Source of the DNA: Bacteriovoracaceae bacterium UBA4573
GTDB taxonomy: Bacteria; Bdellovibrionota; UBA1018; UBA923
Direction of reading: 5' to 3'
Length of the DNA stretch: 11,699 bases
NCBI GenBank assembly: GCA_002387735.1
Contig: DGKJ01000105.1
Location: 1-11,699, forward strand
Shown here: positions 7,235 to 11,699 of the stretch, in pieces
Layout of the letters: the number at the start of each line of letters is the position of its first letter
Position numbering within the stretch: position 1 is the stretch's first letter
Notes under the pieces: model-generated
What the model saw: the letters and a program-made list of their open reading frames with translations, nothing else
What the model was told of the DNA's origin: nothing
Databases searched by the model: none
Position numbers and translations under genes: made by a program

Positions 7235-8542
7235 CTACTGCCGTCCGATAGAATAATAAGTGAACCCGTTGGCGCGCACACTCTCGGTTTGATAAACGTT
7301 GCGGCCGTCAAATATGAGGGGGTTTTTCATCGTAGCTTTTACGCGAGCGAAGTCAGGATTTCGAAACTCGTTCCACTCAGTTACGATGATTAACGCATCG
7401 GCACCGTTCAAAGCTTCGTACATGTTGTCGTGAAACGTAAGCGCAGCAGACTTTGGTAGATGTTTTTGTGCTTCATGAGTGGCTACTGGATCAAACGCCC
7501 GAATAGAGGCGCCTGCTTCAAGTAATTTTGGCAAAATAATCAGACTTGGTGCTTCTCGCATGTCGTCGGTATTTGGTTTGAACGCCAGCCCCCAGACCGC
7601 CAAATTTTTTCCTTTAAGATTGCGATCGAAATGTCGCAGGATTTTGTGAACCAGACGTTCTTTTTGCTTTTCGTTAACGTCTTCAGCAGCAGATACGATT
7701 TCCATTGGCATGCCATGGTCTTTAGCTGTCTTGATTAAAGCTTTTACGTCTTTCGGAAAACACGACCCACCATAGCCGACGCCAGAATAGAGAAAATGTT
7801 TTCCGATGCGTTCATCCGAAGCAATTCCGCGGCGTACACTGTCTACGTCAGCGCCCACGAGTTCGCAAAGATTGGCCACTTCGTTCATAAATGAAATCTT
7901 GGTGGCGAGAAATGAATTGGCGGCGTATTTTGTCATTTCTGCCGAAACATTGCTCATCCACAAAATCGGGTTTCCCTGGCGCACGAACGGCGCGTAGAGC
8001 TGCGACATGGTTTTATAGACGCTTTCTTTCGAAGTGCCGATCACCACGCGGTCGGGCTTTAAGAAGTCGTCAACTGCGGTTCCTTCTTTCAAGAATTCTG
8101 GATTGGAAACGACGTCAAAACTTTGAGTCGTTTTCGAGCGAATCAACTTTTCTACCTTGGCGGCGGTGCCGACCGGTACAGTCGATTTGTTTACGATAAT
8201 TTTGTAGCCATTTAAGTTTTCAGCGATCGTCTCAGCAGCTTTCATAAAAAGCGCAAGATCGGCCGAACCGTCCACCGACGAAGGTGTGCCAATTGCCAGA
8301 AAAATGATTTCCGCGTTTTTGATGCTCGAAACAGAATCGGTAGAAAAACTAAGGCGTCCTTCTTTTCGATTACGGGCAATAATCTCGTTTAAGCCGGGTT
8401 CGTATATTGGAACCTCACCCTTGTTGAGTCGGTCGATTTTTTCTTTGTTAACATCAACACAGACGACGTCGTTTCCGTTTTCAGCAAAACAGGTACCGGC
8501 AACCAGGCCAACGTAGCCTGTACCTAAAACGCAAAGCTTCAT
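7235..8542 (-). CDS. ugd: UDP-glucose 6-dehydrogenase
   Basis: Oxidises UDP-glucose twice with NAD+ to UDP-glucuronate, the donor or precursor for acidic sugars in LPS, capsule and lipid A modification; cytoplasmic. It is 435 residues, the usual bacterial length. The N-terminal Rossmann motif GTGYVGLVAG (7-16), IYEPGL (46-51) and NKSTVPVGT (118-126) are present. The catalytic set aligns with the known enzyme: T121, E149 and E153 (NPEFLKEG), K205 and N209 (TKYAANSF), nucleophile C261 in YGGSCFPKDV and D265. The C-terminal UDP-binding domain has WGLAFKPNTDDMREAPS (317-333) and FDGRNVY (411-417). The ATG at 8542 has a good GGGAG ribosome site 9 nt upstream and a clear promoter. It is the first gene of an operon with the amidase and the unknown secreted protein, and is divergent from a glycosyltransferase operon that may use its product. 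Confidence 0.97.
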   Translation of the reverse strand: MKLCVLGTGYVGLVAGTCFAENGNDVVCVDVNKEKIDRLNKGEVPIYEPGLNEIIARNRKEGRLSFSTDSVSSIKNAEIIFLAIGTPSSVDGSADLALFMKAAETIAENLNGYKIIVNKSTVPVGTAAKVEKLIRSKTTQSFDVVSNPEFLKEGTAVDDFLKPDRVVIGTSKESVYKTMSQLYAPFVRQGNPILWMSNVSAEMTKYAANSFLATKISFMNEVANLCELVGADVDSVRRGIASDERIGKHFLYSGVGYGGSCFPKDVKALIKTAKDHGMPMEIVSAAEDVNEKQKERLVHKILRHFDRNLKGKNLAVWGLAFKPNTDDMREAPSLIILPKLLEAGASIRAFDPVATHEAQKHLPKSAALTFHDNMYEALNGADALIIVTEWNEFRNPDFARVKATMKNPLIFDGRNVYQTESVRANGFTYYSIGRQ

Positions 8543-8548
8543 AAAAAA

Positions 8549-8556
8549 TCACTCCC
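8549..8556 (-). promoter_or_regulatory. Ribosome binding site of ugd
   Basis: On the minus strand GGGAGTGA precedes the ugd ATG, with 9 nt between the GGGAG core and the start codon. It is among the strongest Shine-Dalgarno matches in the window and fixes the start at 8542. Confidence 0.75.
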
Positions 8557-8570
8557 GAATTTTTTCGGCC

Positions 8571-8599
8571 AGGGTAGGCCCCCACCAAACAAATGTCAA
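8571..8599 (-). promoter_or_regulatory. Sigma-70-type promoter of the ugd operon
   Basis: Reading the minus strand, a perfect -35 box TTGACA (8599-8594) is followed after exactly 17 bp by TACCCT (8576-8571) as the -10 box, which matches TATAAT at only 3 of 6 positions. The start of transcription would fall near 8564, giving a leader of about 20 nt that contains the ribosome site. The perfect -35 and ideal spacing support the call; the weak -10 could mean moderate strength or need of an activator. Confidence 0.55.
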
Positions 8600-8610
8600 A
8601 CCCTTGATTT

Positions 8611-8616
8611 TATGCT
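8611..8616 (+). promoter_or_regulatory. Possible -10 element for the glycosyltransferase operon
   Basis: TATGCT (4 of 6 to consensus) lies 12 bp before the ATG at 8629. No matching -35 is seen 16-18 bp upstream. If real, transcription would begin almost at the start codon, giving a leaderless or near-leaderless message, which would fit the absence of a ribosome site here. This is tentative. Confidence 0.25.
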
Positions 8617-8628
8617 TAACTGTTGCCC

Positions 8629-9411
8629 ATGGGCTCAAGCGAGACGAAGAAATTACCTCTTACGGTTACCGTAATCGCGCTGAACGAGGAACGCGATCTG
8701 CCGCGGTGTCTGCAAAGCGTCGGCTTCGCAGACGAAGTCATCGTAGTTGATAGCGGCAGCACCGACAAGACGGTCGAAATTGCTCAGCGATTTGGTGCCC
8801 GCGTCGAGCGCGAACCCTGGCGGGGCTACGGGCCGCAGAAAAATCACGCCATGAGCCTAGCGAGAAATAACTGGGTGCTCAACCTAGATGCCGACGAGGC
8901 TCTTACCCCGGAGCTGCAATCGGAAATCGAAGCCGTGGTCCTCGGTAAGACCGTTTCTCAGTCATCTGGGTATGCGATTGCTCGTAAGACTTATTACATG
9001 GGCCGCTGGATCCGATTTGGAGGCTGGTACCCTAACTACGTTACCCGACTTGCCCGGAGAAGTTCCGCAAAATGGTCCGAGCCCCAAGTGCATGAGGAAT
9101 TGCAGGTAGACGGCCCGATTGCGCGCTTAAAAAACCCAATGTTACATTACACATTTTCCGATATTGCCGATCAAGTTCGTACGAATATTCGATACGCCTT
9201 ACAGGGTAGCGAAGTGCTCGCCAGTCGCGGTGTTAAGGGGAGCGTACTGCTGATGCTATTTAAGCCAATCGGAAAGTTCCTGGAATCCTACGTTCTTAAA
9301 CAAGGGTTTCGTGATGGTCTGGCCGGTTTGGTGATCGCAGTGAATGCAGCTCACAGTATGTTTATGAAGTACGCTTTTTTGCTCGAACGGGAGCGCCGAA
9401 GTGGAAGCTAA
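8629..9411 (+). CDS. Glycosyltransferase family 2, WaaE/KdtX type (LPS core)
   Basis: Cytoplasmic or inner-membrane-associated GT2 enzyme of 260 residues, in the subfamily that adds a beta-linked hexose (often glucose) to the inner-core heptose of LPS. Numbering from the ATG at 8629: TVIALNEERDLPRCLQS (14-30), VIVVDSGSTDKT (37-48), WRGYGPQKN (64-72), and the DxD site NLDADE (85-90). Next come GGWYPNYVTRLARR and VHEEL, a typical WaaE-like acceptor region, then a conserved LHYTF block and a hydrophobic, basic C-terminal segment (LFKPIGKFLESYVLKQGFRDG) that usually sits on the membrane. A TTG at 8623 is also in frame, but the ATG is preferred; neither has a Shine-Dalgarno sequence. It opens a three-gene operon and overlaps the next gene by 11 bp. 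Substrate is inferred from the subfamily only. Confidence 0.92.
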   Translation: MGSSETKKLPLTVTVIALNEERDLPRCLQSVGFADEVIVVDSGSTDKTVEIAQRFGARVEREPWRGYGPQKNHAMSLARNNWVLNLDADEALTPELQSEIEAVVLGKTVSQSSGYAIARKTYYMGRWIRFGGWYPNYVTRLARRSSAKWSEPQVHEELQVDGPIARLKNPMLHYTFSDIADQVRTNIRYALQGSEVLASRGVKGSVLLMLFKPIGKFLESYVLKQGFRDGLAGLVIAVNAAHSMFMKYAFLLERERRSGS

Positions 9412-10117
9412 GGTTTTACTCGTTGACGACACAATCGATCCCCCAAAGGTCCCATCTCGAGCTTTGGGTGCGGATTTTCGAAGATATATTCCTCTCCCGG
9501 TAGAGGTGCGCCGAGCACCAGAGCGAGATTTGCCGAGATCAATAGAGGGATATAGTCATATTATTCTTTCAGGGAGCAAAACCTCGATTTTAGAAGACGC
9601 TCCTTGGATCGAAGAACTCTCGAAACTTATTCGAAGCGCGATCGATGCTCGAGTCCCGTTGCTTGGGGTTTGTTACGGCCATCAAATGATTGCTCGGGTT
9701 TTGGGTGGCAAATCCGCAGTACGAAGGGCCCCAAAAGCAGAAGTCGGTTGGTATGAGATCGATATTGTGCAGAAGATAAGTTTATTTGACGGACTAAATC
9801 AGAAGAAAATTCCGGTGTTTCAGTCGCACTTTGATGAGGTTGTAACTCCCCCTCCCTACGCCGTAGTGGCCGCCCGGAGTGAACGTTGCGCCGTGCAAGC
9901 GTATGCACTCCCAGGAAATTTAGTTTTCGGAGTTCAGTTTCATCCGGAAAGGAATTTCGAAGAGGGTGAGGAAGCGATAGATTTTCATATAAAAAAACGT
10001 ACTTCTACCGAAGTGCTTCGGCGTCGACCCGTCGGCAACCGCGAAGATTTCGCTCGAACGATAACGCAGATCGCTGAAACAATTTTCGGAAATTTTGCAA
10101 AATGCAGGAGAACTTGA
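9401..10117 (+). CDS. Stand-alone class I glutamine amidotransferase
   Basis: Class I GATase domain protein of 238 residues. It hydrolyses glutamine, or acts on gamma-glutamyl compounds, through a Cys-His-Glu triad. The nucleophile elbow is GVCYGHQ (C91), the oxyanion-side motif SGSKTSILED is at 57-66, and the His/Glu pair lies in GVQFHPE (H181, E183), so all catalytic residues are present. No synthetase domain is fused or adjacent, so it resembles the GMP-synthase-like orphan amidotransferases rather than GuaA, TrpG or CarA. After the FHPE motif there is a basic tail of about 50 residues. It starts with GTG at 9401, inside the end of the previous gene, with CGGGAG (9388-9393) 7 nt upstream. 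Placement between a glycosyltransferase and a membrane protein suggests envelope biosynthesis or amidation, but this is inference. Confidence 0.88.
   Translation: MEAKVLLVDDTIDPPKVPSRALGADFRRYIPLPVEVRRAPERDLPRSIEGYSHIILSGSKTSILEDAPWIEELSKLIRSAIDARVPLLGVCYGHQMIARVLGGKSAVRRAPKAEVGWYEIDIVQKISLFDGLNQKKIPVFQSHFDEVVTPPPYAVVAARSERCAVQAYALPGNLVFGVQFHPERNFEEGEEAIDFHIKKRTSTEVLRRRPVGNREDFARTITQIAETIFGNFAKCRRT
10106..10110 (+). promoter_or_regulatory. Ribosome binding site deciding the UPF0104 gene start
   Basis: AGGAG lies 12 nt before the ATG at 10123. An upstream in-frame ATG at 10102 has no purine-rich site before it and would place this AGGAG inside the gene. That favours 10123, which also leaves a 5-bp gap after the amidotransferase stop instead of a 16-bp overlap. 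Confidence 0.6.
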
Positions 10118-10122
10118 ACACC

Positions 10123-11187
10123 ATGACTCAACGTTCCGATCGTACGGCCAGAACCAGCCCAGATTCGTTGCAGGAAGGCGTGTTTGAGCAAAATAAGAAG
10201 AAATCCACCCTTCGAGTAGTGCTTTCTACAACTCTGAAAATTAGCGTTACCGGCGGCATTCTTTTCTATCTATATCAAAAGGGCATGCTCGATTTCACTC
10301 GAGTGAGGTCGGTACTCAAAGAGCCCACAATATTTTTCACAGTTTTGCTTCTCGCGGGTTTCAATACCTTTCTAGGTGTCGCGCGGTGGCGCATTCTGCT
10401 CGAGTCGCAAGGGATTCATGTAAAATTTTTTGAATGCCTTCGCTTAACGATGGTCGGTTTATTTTTCAACACCGCCCTACCGGGCGCGGTCAGTGGCGAC
10501 GTCGTAAAGGGGTACTACGTCGTCCGGTCTCAGCCTAAAGGGAGCTGGAGAATTAGGGCTTTTACAACGCTTCTGCTCGACAGAATCTTGGGCTTGAGCG
10601 GCCTTATTTTTGTTTCCTTTACAGCGATGCTCCTGAATTTGAGTTCGGTCCTCGAAACGCCTTCGCTTAAGCCACTTTCCGGATTTATTACCGCGCTTTG
10701 GGTTGGAATGGCGCTTTTTTTCGCATTTGTTTTGATTAACACCCCGCTCTCGAGAGTGGTTCAGCGAGTTTTAAGGAAGCTTCCCCTTGGGCATTTGTTC
10801 GCGCGACTTTTCGACGCCGTAAAGACCTACGAAAAATGTCGAGGACGATTATTGGGAGGGCTCGGAATTTCGATTTTAATTCACTGTATATCGGTAACTT
10901 CCATTTGGATTTTGGCGCAGTCGCTCGGTGGGTTTGAGTCGTTGCGATTTTCCCAGATGGTATTTTTAGTTCCGATCGGACTTTTGGTAACAGCGATCCC
11001 TATTGCTCCAGCTGGACTTGGAACCGGGCATTACGCATTTTATTTTCTGTTGGGTCTCGTGGGTCCCAAAAACGGGGCTGATCTCTATACCGCTTGGGTG
11101 GCTTTTCAATTGATTCTTAGTATGATCGGTGGCCTTTTCTACATTCGCTACCGCGAAAAAAAAGTTGCACACCCTGTGCATAGCTAG
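10123..11187 (+). CDS. UPF0104 / lysylphosphatidylglycerol-synthase-TM family membrane protein
   Basis: Polytopic inner-membrane protein of 354 residues from the ATG at 10123. A hydrophilic, Arg/Ser/Thr-rich N-terminus of about 28 residues is followed by roughly eight hydrophobic segments near 33-51, 69-88, 106-128, 147-172, 186-207, 243-265, 277-305 and 320-341. Family marks are FNTALPGAVSGDVVKGYY (115-132), LLDRILGL (151-158) and AIPIAPAGLGTGHYAF (291-306), matching the conserved N-x-x-L-P-G, D-R-x-x-G-L and P-x-x-x-G-L-G motifs of the family. It lacks the C-terminal soluble lysyl-transferase domain of MprF, so it corresponds to the flippase-like membrane part alone. Members often sit in glycosyltransferase clusters, including AglD-type and hopanoid genes. 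A role in moving or attaching a lipid-linked group is inferred. It is the last gene of the operon and its stop overlaps that of the convergent gene. Confidence 0.88.
   Translation: MTQRSDRTARTSPDSLQEGVFEQNKKKSTLRVVLSTTLKISVTGGILFYLYQKGMLDFTRVRSVLKEPTIFFTVLLLAGFNTFLGVARWRILLESQGIHVKFFECLRLTMVGLFFNTALPGAVSGDVVKGYYVVRSQPKGSWRIRAFTTLLLDRILGLSGLIFVSFTAMLLNLSSVLETPSLKPLSGFITALWVGMALFFAFVLINTPLSRVVQRVLRKLPLGHLFARLFDAVKTYEKCRGRLLGGLGISILIHCISVTSIWILAQSLGGFESLRFSQMVFLVPIGLLVTAIPIAPAGLGTGHYAFYFLLGLVGPKNGADLYTAWVAFQLILSMIGGLFYIRYREKKVAHPVHS
11156..11180 (-). terminator. Rho-independent terminator for the minus-strand hypothetical gene
   Basis: On the minus strand, just after the stop at 11184, a perfect 6-bp stem TGCACA-GGG-TGTGCA (11180-11166) is followed by AC and then eight T (11163-11156). 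This is a compact intrinsic terminator in the right orientation and place for the leftward gene. It lies inside the last codons of the convergent membrane-protein gene. The short, half-GC stem makes its strength uncertain. Confidence 0.5.
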
Positions 11188-11699
11188 CCGGTCTTTTTGA
11201 ATTGATTTGTTCCGTCGTCAGGTAATTCTGGATTTGTTTTGTCGTCTTCCTCAGTGCCCGGATTAATGATCGTGACTGTATCGATAATCGACCCCACGGC
11301 TTTTATGCGAGCGCTTCCGCGAGCTCCCATTTCTTTCTGATAACTCGAAACCCCTTTGCGGCTTCGAATTTTGTTCGACGCTTTTTTGCAAGCGGTCAGT
11401 AAGTAAACCACTAGATCGAGCCACTGCGCTGGAGTCTTATCGAGTGGCGCTGTGGGGTCTGTGTCCGTTTCTTCTGATGAAGGTAAGTTTTTGGACACCT
11501 TTGGGACTAATTCTTTTGGGGGGAGGGGGTTGTTATTCGGTTGAACCAATCCAGGTGTGGGAGCCGCGATCTTGCTTTCTAGTAAATTGCCGCTGGCCGT
11601 TTTGGAATGGTGTCTCGGCTTTGGATCGCCAGGAGAGCGGGGAAAACCCACTCGAATGGGTCGCAAAAAACGCAAAAGCGACTTCGCGAGCCGATTGCT
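11184..11699 (-). CDS. Hypothetical proline-rich protein, 5' partial
   Basis: I do not recognise this protein. The frame is open to the right edge; 171 codons are visible, the first reading SNRLAKSLLRFLRP. A TTG at 11675 is in frame but nothing marks it as the start, so the gene probably begins beyond the window. The visible part has a basic segment followed by a Pro/Ser/Asn/Thr-rich linker (roughly visible residues 20-85), a short hydrophobic-helical block (TPAQWLDLVVYLLTACKK), a basic stretch, and an acidic Asp/Glu/Pro-rich tail. Such composition suits a disordered or linker region. Support for it being real comes from the clean open frame to the window edge, the well-placed terminator directly after its stop, and the absence of any competing plus-strand gene. 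Its stop TAG and that of the convergent gene share the palindrome CTAG. Confidence 0.55.
   Translation of the reverse strand, partial: SNRLAKSLLRFLRPIRVGFPRSPGDPKPRHHSKTASGNLLESKIAAPTPGLVQPNNNPLPPKELVPKVSKNLPSSEETDTDPTAPLDKTPAQWLDLVVYLLTACKKASNKIRSRKGVSSYQKEMGARGSARIKAVGSIIDTVTIINPGTEEDDKTNPELPDDGTNQFKKTG

Noticed and set aside
8555..8568. CCGAA-TTTT-TTCGG hairpin in the ugd leader as an RNA regulator
   Set aside because: The stem is only 5 bp, and the likely transcription start falls at its 5' arm, so it may not form in the RNA.
11156..11183. A8 run plus hairpin at the end of the membrane-protein gene as a -1 frameshift signal
   Set aside because: A shift would only change the last few residues before a TAG at 11181-11183. 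The arrangement is better explained as an intrinsic terminator for the opposite strand.
10123..11187. Calling the membrane protein MprF (lysylphosphatidylglycerol synthetase)
   Set aside because: It has only the transmembrane part and lacks the soluble lysyl-transferase domain, so a specific aminoacyl-lipid function is not supported.
1..11699. Search for a defence system, CRISPR array, mobile element, tRNA or phage genes
   Set aside because: No spaced direct repeats, transposase or integrase motifs, cloverleaf candidates or defence-type domains were seen; the window is a conventional envelope-biosynthesis region.

Overview
This 11.7 kb window reads as an envelope-polysaccharide / LPS-core region of a Gram-negative bacterium. 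The evidence is an ADP-heptose-type glycosyltransferase (GT9), three GT2 glycosyltransferases (one of the WaaE/KdtX type), UDP-glucose 6-dehydrogenase and secreted proteins with Sec signal peptides. Base composition is moderate, GC by eye in the mid to upper 40s, with one AT-richer gene. Gene packing is extremely tight. The mixture would suit a Bdellovibrionota- or deltaproteobacteria-like lineage, but that placement is inference; there is no rRNA or other marker gene here.

Layout. (1) Positions 2-3828, plus strand: four co-directional genes with gaps of 1 and 3 bp and one 11-bp overlap. They encode a GT9 heptosyltransferase-like protein (5' end cut by the window), two GT2 glycosyltransferases, and a secreted phosphodiester glycosidase (NAGPA-domain) protein. 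(2) Positions 3830-8542, minus strand: an operon transcribed from about 8564 leftwards, in the order ugd (UDP-glucose 6-dehydrogenase), a nitrilase-superfamily amidase, and an 856-residue secreted protein of unknown function. Gaps are 3 and 15 bp, and all three lie in the same reading frame. (3) Positions 8629-11187, plus strand, divergent from ugd: a WaaE-type GT2, a stand-alone class I glutamine amidotransferase (11-bp overlap), and a UPF0104/LPG-synthase-TM-type membrane protein. (4) Positions 11184-11699, minus strand: the 3' part of a proline-rich hypothetical gene, converging on the membrane protein, with overlapping stop codons and a good hairpin-plus-T8 terminator inside the neighbour's coding sequence.

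How the parts may work together (inference): Ugd makes UDP-glucuronate as a donor for sugar chains built at the cytoplasmic face by the GT9 and GT2 enzymes. The UPF0104 protein is a polytopic inner-membrane protein of a family that includes lipid flippase/synthase-type members. The NAGPA-domain protein would act outside the cytoplasm on phosphodiester-linked sugars. The nitrilase and amidotransferase look like metabolic or repair enzymes carried along or coupled to the pathway.

The only non-coding stretch of any size is the 86-bp divergent region 8543-8628, which holds a good promoter for the ugd operon. I see no tRNA, rRNA, CRISPR array, insertion sequence or prophage gene. No clear novel system is evident; the most unexplained item is the 856-residue secreted protein at 3830-6400.
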